Notes: generated from the letters alone by a model not told the origin. Shown: positions 16,217 to 25,192, counted from the stretch's first letter. The stretch: DNA of 64,000 nucleotides from Pseudomonadota bacterium (GCA_016183985.1 JACPDN010000007.1:62001-126000), one strand, 5' to 3'. Translations and numbers: made by a program.

Positions 16217-17929
16217 ATGGCCAGCAGCGCTTACGCGACCCCTTTCAACCGCGGTATCGACTTCTCGAAGCCCGTCTTCATCCTGTTGGCGGCGATCCTG
16301 GCGGTGCTCGTCCTCTTCCCGCTCTTCTGGCTGCTGCTCTACGCCTTCACCGATCCGGCGCGCCAGTTCACCCTCATGAATTTCGTCAAGCTGGTCAGCG
16401 ATCCGGCGATGCGCCGCTCCTTCGGCCTCGCGATCGGCATGGCGGCCCTGGTCGGCGTGCTGGCTTGCGCGATCGCCACGCCGATGGCCTGGCTGGTGGC
16501 CCGCACCGATCTCCCTTACGCGCGCTTCGTGCGCATTCTGGTGACCGCCTCCTTCGTCACACCGCCTTTTCTGGGGGCCATCGCCTGGGAAATCCTGGCA
16601 GCGCCCAATAGCGGCATCTTCAACATTCTCTACCGCGTCCTGTTCGACCGGCCGACCGACGATTACCTCTTCAACATCTACAGCTTCGCCGGCCTCGTCT
16701 TCGCGATCGCCTGCTACACCTTCCCTTACGTCTTCACGCTGGTCGCGAACGCACTCGACCGCGTTCCCTCGGATCTTGAAGACGCCTCGGCGATCCTCGG
16801 CGCGAAATGGCTGACTACCCTGTCGCGGGTCACGTTGCCGATGGTGGTGCCCGCCATGCTGGCGGGCGCGCTCATCGCGATCCTGCAGGCGCTCACCATG
16901 TTCGGCTCACCGGCAATCCTCGCTTTGCCCGCCGGCTTCCATGTCATCACCACGAAGATCTGGAGCCTCTTCCAGTTCCCGCCGAAACTGGAGCTGGCCG
17001 CGGCGGCCGCCATTCCGCTGCTGATCCTCACCATCCTGCTGCTGCGCGGCCAGAAATGGATCCTGGGGCGCAAGGGATACACCGTCTTGGGCGGCAAGAG
17101 CGGTGCACCGCGCGTGACCGAGCTCGGCAAGTTCAAGCCGCTCGCCCTCCTCTTCGTCTTCGGCATTCTCTGTCTTACCGTGATCTTCCCCTATGCGGCG
17201 CTGATCAAGACCGCGTTCACGGAGACGATCGATGCCTCGATCAGCTGGGATTCCTTCACGCTGAAGCATCTCAACTTCGTGCTATTCGATTTCTCGGCGA
17301 CGCGTCTCGCTCTTTTCAACACGCTGCTGCTTGGCGTCCTCACCGCCACCGTCTGCACGGCGATCTCCCTCGTCGTTTCCTATCTGGTGGCGCGAAAGTC
17401 GGTCATGGGGGCCGGCATTCTCGGCGTGCTGGCGACGGCACCGGTCGCCATTCCTGGCATCGTGCTCGGCGTCGGCTTGTTCCTGAGCTACGCCAACCCG
17501 ACCTTCAAACTCTACGGCACCCTCTGGATCCTGCTCATCGCCTTCATGACGATCGAGATGCCGGCAGGTTACCAGCAGCTCTCCTCCGCCTTCCAAGGTG
17601 TCCATCCCGAGCTTGAGGAGGCAAGCCGCATCCTCGGCGCCTCGCGCTTGAAGGCACTCTGGCAGATTACGGCGCCGATGCTCCGCACCAGCGTCGTCGC
17701 CACCTGGTGCTTCGTCTTCATCGGCACGATCCGCGAATTGTCGGCGACCATCCTGCTCACCACCGCCAATACCAAGCTGGTCTCGGTCATCATCTATGAC
17801 CTCAATGAAAGCGGCGATCTTGGCGCCATTTCGGTCTTGGGGCTGATGCTGATGGTCGTCTCCTTCTTCGTCGTCTATATCGCCAGCAAGATGCCCTTGG
17901 GTGCCGGCCGGTTGCAGCCGCGCGGATAG
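16217..17929 (+). CDS. ABC importer permease, two fused membrane domains (FbpB-like)
   Basis: A 570-residue protein with about twelve transmembrane segments and two EAA-type coupling loops: one near residue 190 (DLEDASAILGAKWLTTLSRV) and one near 460 (ELEEASRILGASRLKALWQI). The duplicated layout is the known FbpB/AfuB arrangement in which one chain supplies both membrane domains. It completes the importer with the ATPase and binding protein upstream. The N-terminus begins MASSAYATPFNRGID; no other permease gene is needed. Confidence 0.92.
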   Translation: MASSAYATPFNRGIDFSKPVFILLAAILAVLVLFPLFWLLLYAFTDPARQFTLMNFVKLVSDPAMRRSFGLAIGMAALVGVLACAIATPMAWLVARTDLPYARFVRILVTASFVTPPFLGAIAWEILAAPNSGIFNILYRVLFDRPTDDYLFNIYSFAGLVFAIACYTFPYVFTLVANALDRVPSDLEDASAILGAKWLTTLSRVTLPMVVPAMLAGALIAILQALTMFGSPAILALPAGFHVITTKIWSLFQFPPKLELAAAAAIPLLILTILLLRGQKWILGRKGYTVLGGKSGAPRVTELGKFKPLALLFVFGILCLTVIFPYAALIKTAFTETIDASISWDSFTLKHLNFVLFDFSATRLALFNTLLLGVLTATVCTAISLVVSYLVARKSVMGAGILGVLATAPVAIPGIVLGVGLFLSYANPTFKLYGTLWILLIAFMTIEMPAGYQQLSSAFQGVHPELEEASRILGASRLKALWQITAPMLRTSVVATWCFVFIGTIRELSATILLTTANTKLVSVIIYDLNESGDLGAISVLGLMLMVVSFFVVYIASKMPLGAGRLQPRG

Positions 17930-18092
17930 GAAGGTTAACCGCCAAAGGCCGGAAACCGGGCTCAAACGGCGTTGACAGTCGACGATTTTCGATTGCCATA
18001 ACGGCATTTATGGTACGGTTGAGTGTAGTATCGGTGATTCTCTTTAGAGCCGCCGGCTGCGCATTGGGGACCAGACAACAGCGACTACCGCC

Positions 18093-18866
18093 ATGGCGAA
18101 ACCGACCGATCTTCCGACTGATTTTTCCGCCCTCGATTTCTTGCGCACGCGCTCGCTGGCGAGTGTCGTTCAGGCCGAGATCGAGCGCATGATCGTCGAT
18201 GGTGAGCTCACGCCCAATGAACGCGTGAACGAGAACGCCCTTGCCCAGGAATTGCGCGTCAGCCGCGGCCCGATCCGCGAGGCCTGCAGCGCGCTGGCGG
18301 CCATGGGCCTCATCGAGATCATTCCCAATCGCGGTTTCTTCGTACGCGCCTTGAGTGATGAGGAAGCGCTCGAAGTCTCGCAGGCTCGCGCCGGCATCTT
18401 CGCCTGCATGGCAATGCTGCTCGCCGAGCGCGCGACCGACGCGCAAATCGCGATTCTGCGCGGCCTCGTCGATCGCATGGACGAGATCGTGCCGAGCGGC
18501 GAAGTCAGCATTTATTACCCGGTCAATCTTGAATTCCACGAACAGCTCGCCCGCATGTGCGGCAATAAGCGTTTGGGGCAGATTTATCTGGGCCTTGCGC
18601 GCGAGCTCAACATCCAGCGCTACCGCGCCCTCTCCAGCGGCGACGTGCTGCACGTCTCCAATGCCGAGCACCGCGCGATCCTCAACGCGATCGCCGCCCA
18701 TGACTCGGTCGCGGCCTTCCGGGCAGCGCAGGCACATATCCTCAACGGCATCGTCCGCACCCATAAGGCGGGGCGACCGCTCGCGCGTCGCAAAGAGAAC
18801 AATAAAGAGAAGTCAGCTCTCAAGACCGCCCAAAAGGGCGCAAAAAAGCGCCAGCTAATCGATTAG
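18093..18866 (+). CDS. GntR family regulator, FadR/FCD subfamily
   Basis: A 257-residue regulator with a winged helix at about 20-90 (VNENALAQELRVSRGPIRE and a GFFVRAL wing) and an alpha-helical FCD domain. FCD metal-site-like residues appear in YYPVNLEFHEQLAR near 145 and in the two later His segments (SNAEHRAIL and RAAQAHIL). The C-terminus is a lysine-rich tail. FCD regulators typically sense organic acids. It sits between the importer and the MmgE/tartrate genes; the three identical 15-base boxes nearby have the short inverted-repeat form usual for this subfamily, so it probably controls the whole plus-strand cluster (inference). Confidence 0.9.
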   Translation: MAKPTDLPTDFSALDFLRTRSLASVVQAEIERMIVDGELTPNERVNENALAQELRVSRGPIREACSALAAMGLIEIIPNRGFFVRALSDEEALEVSQARAGIFACMAMLLAERATDAQIAILRGLVDRMDEIVPSGEVSIYYPVNLEFHEQLARMCGNKRLGQIYLGLARELNIQRYRALSSGDVLHVSNAEHRAILNAIAAHDSVAAFRAAQAHILNGIVRTHKAGRPLARRKENNKEKSALKTAQKGAKKRQLID

Positions 18867-18880
18867 CTAAACGTTTAGCT
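18853..18880. promoter_or_regulatory. Two overlapping 16-base palindromes with central CG
   Basis: AGCTAATCGATTAGCT (18853-18868) and AGCTAAACGTTTAGCT (18865-18880) are both perfect palindromes that share the middle AGCT. The first covers the gntR stop codon. The form with a central CpG resembles LacI/GalR-family operators. They could also act as a weak bidirectional terminator, though no U-tract follows. Confidence 0.5.
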
Positions 18881-18987
18881 GCCCAAAGCGGCGACCTGGG
18901 CCGTCATACGTCGCATTTACGACAAAACCCGTAGAAAGCCCGATAAACAAAGAACAACTTGGCACACGCAAGCACATTGTCGGCGAA

Positions 18988-19002
18988 TTATTGTTGACAA
19001 TC
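18988..19002. promoter_or_regulatory. GntR box 3 (TTATTGTTGACAATC)
   Basis: Third exact copy of the 15-base box, 61 bases before the MmgE/PrpD start at 19064, about the same distance as box 2 from its gene. Confidence 0.72.
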
Positions 19003-19063
19003 TACAGATTAAACGGCGATCATGGCCCAACGAGAAAACACGGCTCAAGTCAGGGGAAGATCC

Positions 19064-20482
19064 ATGGCAGATTCCGCCCAAACGGATATCAAACTCACCA
19101 AATACGTCGCCGAATTCATCACCGGCACCAGTGCTGCAGACCTGCCCGCCAATGTGGTCGAGCTCGGCAAGAAGTCGATCCTGGACGGTATCGGCCTCGC
19201 CCTGTCCGGCGCCGTCGCGCATAGCGGCGAACTCGTGCGCAAACATCTGGATTCGCTGAATTTAGGGAGCGGCCCGGCGACGGTGATCGGGGCCAACCGC
19301 AAAGTGGCGCCGCGCTTTGCGGCCTTCGCCAACGGTGTCGGCATCCATGCCGACGACTATGACGACACCCAGCTCGCCGTCGCCAAGGACCGGGTCTACG
19401 GCCTCCTCACCCACCCCACCGCCCCGGCGCTGCCGGCGGCGATCGCGATGGGCGAGATGGTGAATGCGAGCGGGCGCGACGTGATGCTGGCCTATCATCT
19501 CGGCGTCGAAGTGGAGTGCAAGATCGCCGAGGCAATCAACCCCAGGCACTATCAGACCGGCTTCCACACGACTGCGACTTGCGGGACTTTCGCGGCCGCG
19601 GCGGCGACGGCAAAGTTGATGAAGCTCGATGTCGAGACGACACAGCGGGCGCTGTCGATCGCGGGGAGCCAATCGGCGGGTCTGCGTGAGAACTTCGGCA
19701 CGATGACCAAGCCGTTTCATGCCGGGCGTTCTTCGGAGAGCGGCGTTGCCGCGGCGCAATTCGCGCAAAGCGGCTGGACCGCGGCGGGCACGCTTTTGGA
19801 AGCGCCACGCGGCTTCTTCCGCGCAGCTGGCGGCGGTTACGATGACGGTGCCATCTATCAGAAGCTCGGTGCGCCCTGGACCTTCGCCGATCCCGGCGTT
19901 TCCATCAAACCGCACCCCTCCGGCTCGCTCACCCATCCCGGCATGACCGAGATGGCGCGCCTGATCGAGGAGCACAGTATCAAGGCCACCGACGTGAAGC
20001 GGGTCCGCGTCGGGACCAATTCCAACATGCCGAATGCCCTCATCCACCACCGCCCGCAGGACGAATTGCAGGCGAAATTCTCGATGGAATTCTGCATGGC
20101 AATCCTGCTGCTGAAAGGTCGCGCCGGATTGGCCGAGTTCACTGACGAGGTGGTGCGCCAGCCGGATGTGAAGGCGATGATCGAGAAGGTGGATTTCGCG
20201 ATCGACGATGTGGCCGAGAAGGCGGGTTATCACCTGATGACCACGATCATCGACATCGAGCTCACCAACGGCAAGAAGATCTCCGGTCGCGCCGATTTCG
20301 GCAAGGGCAGCCCAGCTAACCCGATGAGCTATGACGAAGTCGCCGACAAGTTCCGTGAGAACGCCGATTACGCCAGTGTCGACAAGGCGGTCTACAACCA
20401 GGTGGTCGACCAGGTGAGGAATCTCGAAACCATCAAATCCATCGACGAAATTACCCGGCTGCTGATGAAGGTCGGCCGGTAG
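19064..20482 (+). CDS. MmgE/PrpD family protein (paralogue 4)
   Basis: A 472-residue MmgE/PrpD protein of the same subtype as paralogue 2: HADDYDDTQLAVAKDRVYG near residue 98 and FGTMTKPFHAGRSSESGV near 215. The start at 19064 (MADSAQTD) is supported by AGGGGAAG; an upstream ATG at 19022 lacks such a site. It is the first gene after GntR box 3, and a terminator-like hairpin follows its stop. In a tartrate-type cluster it may dehydrate, epimerise or decarboxylate a hydroxy-dicarboxylate (inference). Confidence 0.9.
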   Translation: MADSAQTDIKLTKYVAEFITGTSAADLPANVVELGKKSILDGIGLALSGAVAHSGELVRKHLDSLNLGSGPATVIGANRKVAPRFAAFANGVGIHADDYDDTQLAVAKDRVYGLLTHPTAPALPAAIAMGEMVNASGRDVMLAYHLGVEVECKIAEAINPRHYQTGFHTTATCGTFAAAAATAKLMKLDVETTQRALSIAGSQSAGLRENFGTMTKPFHAGRSSESGVAAAQFAQSGWTAAGTLLEAPRGFFRAAGGGYDDGAIYQKLGAPWTFADPGVSIKPHPSGSLTHPGMTEMARLIEEHSIKATDVKRVRVGTNSNMPNALIHHRPQDELQAKFSMEFCMAILLLKGRAGLAEFTDEVVRQPDVKAMIEKVDFAIDDVAEKAGYHLMTTIIDIELTNGKKISGRADFGKGSPANPMSYDEVADKFRENADYASVDKAVYNQVVDQVRNLETIKSIDEITRLLMKVGR

Positions 20483-20496
20483 ATCCACTGCGGGAG

Positions 20497-20526
20497 ACGG
20501 GCGCCAGCGAGCGCCCGTTTCTCTTC
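20497..20526 (+). terminator. Terminator-like hairpin inside the tartrate-type cluster
   Basis: ACGGGCGC (20497-20504), a 6-base loop and GCGCCCGT (20511-20518) are followed by TTTCTCTTC. It would end or attenuate the mmgE transcript before the dehydrogenase genes, which may rely on readthrough or an unseen promoter. Confidence 0.65.
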
Positions 20527-20584
20527 ATGCACAAAGACGGCGGCCAACGCACACCGTCCATCCGTCCATTCCAGGGGTAAAATC

Positions 20585-21667
20585 ATGACCAAGCCGCTTC
20601 TGGTGATCGGCATCCTGAACGGCGACGATATCGGCCATGAGATCGTGCCGGCCTCGGTCGAGATCGCGAAGGCAGCGGCCGCACGCCACGGCCTCAACAT
20701 CGATTGGCGCCCGACGCCGATCGGCCGCAAGGCGCTCGATGATCTCGGCTCCACCATGCCGGAGGGGACGCTCGACTCCTTAAGCAAAATGGACGGCTTC
20801 ATCCTGGGCCCGATCGGTCACCGCGAATATCCCAAGGGGCCGGGCGCCATCAATCCGCACCCGATCCTGCGCAAGCATTTCAACCTCTTCGCCAATATCC
20901 GTCCGACTCGCTCCTATCCCGGCCTCGGCGCCATCTATGACGATATCGACCTCATCATCGTGCGCGAGAACAATGAGGGCTTCCAGCCGGACCGCAATGT
21001 CGTCGCTGGCTCCGGCGAGTTCCGCCCGACCGAGGAGATGACCATCTCGGTTCGCGTCATCACCCGGACGGGAAGCGCCCGCGTGGCGCGCGCGGCGTTC
21101 GAGCTTGCCCGCCAGCGCAAGAAGCGCCTCACCACCGTCCATAAGAACACGGTCTTCAAGCTGGGCTGCGGCATGTTCGTCGAGGAATGCAAGAAGGTCG
21201 CCAAGGAATTCCCCGACGTCGTCTTGAACGAGGTGATCGTCGACACGATGGCGATGCGCCTGATCCGCGATCCGCAGAGCTTTGATGTCATCGTCACCAC
21301 CAACATGTTCGGCGACATCCTGACCGATGAGGCGGCGGGCCTGGTCGGTGGTCTCGGCATGGCACCGGGCCTTTGCATCGGCGAAGGCAATATCGCCATG
21401 GCGCAGGCGACCCATGGCTCGGCACCCGATATTGCCGGCAAGGGTATCGCCAACCCCTTTGCCATGATCGAATCGACGCGCATGATGTTCGACTGGCTCG
21501 GTCATAATCGCGGCATCAAACAGGCCGTCGACATGGCCGCGACCATGAACAGGGGCATCGAGAAGGCCCTCTCCGATCCGGCGACGCGGACCAAGGATAT
21601 CCGCGGCACCGGCGGGACGGCGGATATGACGCGCGGCATTCTGGCCGCCATTGCTGCGGGAGTCTGA
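20585..21667 (+). CDS. Isocitrate/isopropylmalate dehydrogenase family protein
   Basis: A 360-residue beta-decarboxylating dehydrogenase. The family motifs are present: VREN near residue 122 (DLIIVRENNEG), TVHKNTVFKL near 180, FDVIVTTNMFGDILTDEAAG near 237 and ATHGSAPDIAGKGIANP near 275. The usual N-terminal GDGIGPE is changed to GDDIGHE, a deviation also unlike the next gene. Members oxidise and decarboxylate 2-hydroxy-diacids such as isocitrate, malate, tartrate and isopropylmalate. The stop codon overlaps the start region of the next dehydrogenase, so the two are coupled. The exact substrate is unknown. Confidence 0.88.
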   Translation: MTKPLLVIGILNGDDIGHEIVPASVEIAKAAAARHGLNIDWRPTPIGRKALDDLGSTMPEGTLDSLSKMDGFILGPIGHREYPKGPGAINPHPILRKHFNLFANIRPTRSYPGLGAIYDDIDLIIVRENNEGFQPDRNVVAGSGEFRPTEEMTISVRVITRTGSARVARAAFELARQRKKRLTTVHKNTVFKLGCGMFVEECKKVAKEFPDVVLNEVIVDTMAMRLIRDPQSFDVIVTTNMFGDILTDEAAGLVGGLGMAPGLCIGEGNIAMAQATHGSAPDIAGKGIANPFAMIESTRMMFDWLGHNRGIKQAVDMAATMNRGIEKALSDPATRTKDIRGTGGTADMTRGILAAIAAGV

Positions 21668-21668
21668 T

Positions 21669-22745
21669 GTGGCAAAGCACAGAATCGCCGTCATCGGCGG
21701 CGACGGGATCGGTCCGGAAGTCATCGAGGCGGGGTGCCGCGTGCTCGAGGTGCTGGCTGAGACGCAGAAGGATCTCGCGTTCGATTTCACGCGCTTCGAC
21801 TGGGGCTCTGACTACTATCGCCGCAACGGCGTGATGATGCCGAAGGACGGGCTTGCGCAGCTGGAAGGCTTCGATGCGATCTATTTCGGCGCGGTCGGCG
21901 ATCCCAATCTTCCGGACGACCTGACCTTGTGGGGCCTGCGCCTTGCCATCTGCCAGGGCTTCGATCAATTCGCCAATGTGCGGCCGTCCAAGCTGTTGCC
22001 GGGCGTCGTCGGCCCCTTGCGTCCCGAATTGGGCCAGGCGATCGACTGGGTGATCGTGCGCGAGAATTCGGAAGGAGAATATGCCGGCGTCGGTGGCCGT
22101 GCGCATCGGGGCTTGCCCATCGAGGTCGGCATGGATGTGGCGGTCTTCACCCGCGCCGGTGTCGAGCGCATCGCGCGCTATGCGTGCGAGACCGCGCGCA
22201 GCCGACCGCGCAAGAAGCTCACCGTCGTCACCAAGTCGAATGCCCAGCGCCATGGCATGGTGCTGTGGGACGAAGTGTGCCGCGAGGTCATCCGCGACTA
22301 CAGCGATCTCACCGTCGACTGGATGCTGGTCGATGCCATGACCCAGCGCATGGTGGCAAAGCCCGGCACCATCGACACGGTGGTTGCGACCAATCTCCAT
22401 GCCGACATCCTCACTGATCTCGCCGCGGCGTTATCCGGTTCACTCGGACTCGGCGCCACGGCCAATGTCGATCCGTCGCGCAAGCACCCTTCCATGTTCG
22501 AGCCGATCCATGGCTCGGCCTTCGACATCACCGGCAAAGGCGTCGCCAATCCGCTCGCCTCGTTCTGGACCGCGAGCATGCTGCTGGAGCATCTCGGCGA
22601 GGCGAAAGCCGCACAGCGCCTGATGGCTGCCATCGAAACTGTGACGGCACGCCGCGAAGTCGTCCCGCCCGATCTCGGCGGCAAGGCGACCACCGTTCAA
22701 GTGACAGACGCCGTCATCGCCGCCGTTCGGGGAGCGAATGCATGA
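21669..22745 (+). CDS. Tartrate dehydrogenase/decarboxylase or D-malate dehydrogenase type enzyme
   Basis: A 358-residue member of the same superfamily with canonical GGDGIGPEVIEAG, VIVRENSEGEYAGVGGR, TVVTKSNAQRHGM and FEPIHGSAFDITGKG. These match the TtuC/DmlA branch, NAD-dependent enzymes that act on tartrate or D-malate. The GTG at 21669 is chosen because GGGAG lies six bases upstream; a TTG at 21651 lies further upstream in the same frame. The 3' end overlaps the next gene by four bases (ATGA). A D-tartrate dehydratase lies two genes downstream, which fits a tartrate-type substrate. Confidence 0.85.
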   Translation: MAKHRIAVIGGDGIGPEVIEAGCRVLEVLAETQKDLAFDFTRFDWGSDYYRRNGVMMPKDGLAQLEGFDAIYFGAVGDPNLPDDLTLWGLRLAICQGFDQFANVRPSKLLPGVVGPLRPELGQAIDWVIVRENSEGEYAGVGGRAHRGLPIEVGMDVAVFTRAGVERIARYACETARSRPRKKLTVVTKSNAQRHGMVLWDEVCREVIRDYSDLTVDWMLVDAMTQRMVAKPGTIDTVVATNLHADILTDLAAALSGSLGLGATANVDPSRKHPSMFEPIHGSAFDITGKGVANPLASFWTASMLLEHLGEAKAAQRLMAAIETVTARREVVPPDLGGKATTVQVTDAVIAAVRGANA

Positions 22746-23854
22746 AGATCAAGGATATTCGCGCCAGCCTCCATGGCTTCTCCATCGAAATCCCGCTGCT
22801 TCACGGCAAGGTCAAGGGTTATGGCCGCGAGGAGCAGACCCATTTCGTCTTCTGCGAGGTCGAAACGGATGAGGGCATCGTCGGCTATGGCCTCACAGGG
22901 CATTTCCTGGCGCAATCGGTGATCGTCGCTCTCGAGAAGCACGTGCTTCCTGTGGTACGCGACATGGACCCACGCGATATAGAGCTCATCCACAAGACCA
23001 TCTGGGCAAAGCTCAATCCGCGCGCCATGACCGGCACGATCTCGATGGCGCTTTCCTGCCTCGACATCGCGCTATGGGATATTCAAGGCAAGAAGGAAGG
23101 CCGCTCCATCGCCGCGCTCCTCGGCAATGCACGCAAGGAGGTGCCGGCCTATATCACCTTCGGCTTCCCACAATACGACCGCGATCAACTCGCCGAGGCC
23201 GCGAAGCTCCATGTCGGCAACGGTTTCAAGGCGCTGAAATCCGTGGTCGCCGTCGACAAGAAGGGTTGGCGCGAGGATGCGATCCGTACCCGCCTCATCC
23301 GCGAGGCGATCGGGCCGGATATCGATCTGATGATCGATGCCAATTACCTCTTTAGTCCGGTCGAAGCCAAGATGCTGTGCCGCGAGATCGAGAATCTCAA
23401 TCTCACCTGGTTCGAGGAGCCGCTACAGCAGAACGATGCGCGGGCTTTGGCGGATCTGCGGCAATCGACAAAGATCCCTCTGGCTGCCGGGCAGATGGAA
23501 GGGCATCGCTGGCGCTTGCGCGAATTGGTGCACAATCACGCCGTCGACATCCTGCAGCCCAACGTCACCTATTGCGGCGGTTACACGGAGGCGCGCAAGG
23601 CTGCACATCTCGCCCAGACCTATAACATGCCGATCGCCAATGGCGGCGGCTGGCCGATCTTCAACATGCATCTGATGGCCGGCATGATGAACGGCTGGTT
23701 CGTCGAATGGCATCTCGGCATGGTCGCCGTCGGTGAGACGCTGTTCACCGACGCGCCGAAGCCGGTGGGTGGCATGCTGACGATTCCGGAGCGCCCGGGA
23801 TTGGGCCTGACGCTGGATCGTGATGCGTGGCGGGATACGCGGGTAGCTGTTTGA
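22742..23854 (+). CDS. Mandelate racemase/muconate lactonizing enzyme family (enolase superfamily)
   Basis: A 370-residue enolase-superfamily protein with a capping domain, then a barrel carrying the metal ligands Asp in LMIDANYLF (near 198), Glu in WFEEPLQQND and Glu in GQMEGH. The second-strand Lys is in KALKSVV. At the place of the usual catalytic His of the mandelate racemase group the protein reads NGGGWPI. This makes the mechanism unclear: a dehydratase or epimerase of a sugar acid or hydroxy-diacid is likely. It is translationally coupled to the dehydrogenase upstream. Confidence 0.85.
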   Translation: MKIKDIRASLHGFSIEIPLLHGKVKGYGREEQTHFVFCEVETDEGIVGYGLTGHFLAQSVIVALEKHVLPVVRDMDPRDIELIHKTIWAKLNPRAMTGTISMALSCLDIALWDIQGKKEGRSIAALLGNARKEVPAYITFGFPQYDRDQLAEAAKLHVGNGFKALKSVVAVDKKGWREDAIRTRLIREAIGPDIDLMIDANYLFSPVEAKMLCREIENLNLTWFEEPLQQNDARALADLRQSTKIPLAAGQMEGHRWRLRELVHNHAVDILQPNVTYCGGYTEARKAAHLAQTYNMPIANGGGWPIFNMHLMAGMMNGWFVEWHLGMVAVGETLFTDAPKPVGGMLTIPERPGLGLTLDRDAWRDTRVAV

Positions 23855-23859
23855 AGCAA

Positions 23860-23904
23860 GGCCCCTCACCCCAACTCCTCTCCCCGCAATCGGGGCGAGG
23901 GGCC
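23860..23904. repeat. Nested palindromic intergenic element
   Basis: Outer arms GGCCCCTC (23860-23867) and GAGGGGCC (23897-23904) enclose inner arms CCCCG and CGGGG around a CAAT loop. The text CCCCTCACCCCAAC-TCTCCCCG resembles short dispersed palindromic elements common between genes of alphaproteobacteria. Only one copy is seen here. Confidence 0.55.
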
Positions 23905-23940
23905 TGACGCGATGCCAATCGTTCTTTAGAGGGTAAAAAG

Positions 23941-25110
23941 ATGAGGATTGTCGACATTCGCGAGGCGGTGCTGCCGATCGTGTCGGATATCCGCAACGCC
24001 TATATCGATTTCAGCAAGATGACAGTGAGCGTCGTCGCCGTGGTGACCGACGTCATGCGCGACGGCAAGCCGGTCGTCGGTTACGGCTTCAACTCCAACG
24101 GGCGCTATGCCGCGAGCGGCCTCCTCAAAGAGCGTTTCATGCCGCGCGTGCTGGAGGCTAGCCCTGAGAGCTTCCTCAACGCAGCCGGCGACAATCTCGA
24201 TCCCGCCAAGATCTGGCAGACTGCCATGACCAATGAGAAGCCCGGCGGCCATGGCGAAAGGTCGGTCGCGGTCGGCGTCATCGACATGGCGGTCTGGGAT
24301 GCGGTCGCCAAGATGGCGGAAGAGCCGCTCTACCGCTATCTCGCCAAGAATTATGGCGACAACAATCCGGACAAGGACGTCTTCGTCTACGCCGCCGGCG
24401 GTTATTATTATCCGGGGAAAGACCTCAAAGCGCTGCAGGACGAGATGCGAAGCTATCTCGACCTCGGCTACAACGTCGTCAAGATGAAGATCGGTGGCGA
24501 TAGCCTGGCCGAAGATCAGCGCCGTATCGAGGCGGTGCTGAAAGTCGTCGGCAAGGGCAAGGCGCTGGCGGTCGATGCCAATGGCCGTTTCGACCTCGCG
24601 ACCGCGATCGCCTATGCCAAGGCCCTGCAGCCTTACGACCTCTTCTGGTATGAGGAGGCAGGCGATCCACTCGATTATGCGCTGCAGGCGGAACTGGCCG
24701 AGCATTACGCCAATCCGATGGCGACGGGCGAGAATCTGTTCTCGCATCAGGATGCGCGCAATCTGCTGCGCCATGGCGGCATGCGGCCAGATCGCGACTG
24801 GCTGCAATTCGACTGCGCGCTTTCCTACGGGCTGGTTGAATATATGCGCACGCTGGCTCTGCTGGGTGACTACGGCTTTTCATCGCGCAATTGCGTGCCC
24901 CACGGCGGACATCAGCTATCGCTCAACATTGCAGCGGGCCTGAAGCTGGGCGGCAATGAATCGTATCCCGGCCTCTTCGCTCCCTTCGGTGGTTTCGCAG
25001 ACGGCATCCGGGTCGAGAACGGCCGTGTAGCCTTGCCGGCAATTCCTGGGATCGGCTTCGAGGCCAAGAGCAATCTCATCACCGCCTTGCGGGCAGCAAC
25101 GGGCACCTAA
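23941..25110 (+). CDS. tarD: D(-)-tartrate dehydratase
   Basis: A 389-residue enolase-superfamily enzyme, the same length as the characterised Bradyrhizobium enzyme and matching it closely as I recall that protein. Visible features are RNAYIDFSKMT near residue 18, GYGFNSNGRYAASG, the KMKIGG catalytic Lys near 184, metal ligands Asp (VDANGRF), Glu (WYEEAGDPLDYALQ) and Glu (ATGENLFSHQDARN), and the acid/base His in CVPHGGHQ near 322. It converts D-tartrate to oxaloacetate in the cytoplasm. It ends the plus-strand cluster and gives the best clue to the cluster's substrate class. Confidence 0.92.
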   Translation: MRIVDIREAVLPIVSDIRNAYIDFSKMTVSVVAVVTDVMRDGKPVVGYGFNSNGRYAASGLLKERFMPRVLEASPESFLNAAGDNLDPAKIWQTAMTNEKPGGHGERSVAVGVIDMAVWDAVAKMAEEPLYRYLAKNYGDNNPDKDVFVYAAGGYYYPGKDLKALQDEMRSYLDLGYNVVKMKIGGDSLAEDQRRIEAVLKVVGKGKALAVDANGRFDLATAIAYAKALQPYDLFWYEEAGDPLDYALQAELAEHYANPMATGENLFSHQDARNLLRHGGMRPDRDWLQFDCALSYGLVEYMRTLALLGDYGFSSRNCVPHGGHQLSLNIAAGLKLGGNESYPGLFAPFGGFADGIRVENGRVALPAIPGIGFEAKSNLITALRAATGT

Positions 25111-25162
25111 GTTCTTTAGGAATGACCGCCCCGCCGGACAATCATTGCCGGGCAATCATTAA

Positions 25163-25188
25163 GCGGCAGTACATGTGCTACCTGCCGC
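25163..25188. terminator. Imperfect hairpin between convergent genes
   Basis: GCGGCAG (25163-25169) pairs with CTGCCGC (25182-25188) between tarD and the convergent deacetylase pseudogene. No U-tract on either side, so a terminator role is only possible. Confidence 0.35.
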
Positions 25189-25192
25189 GCAA

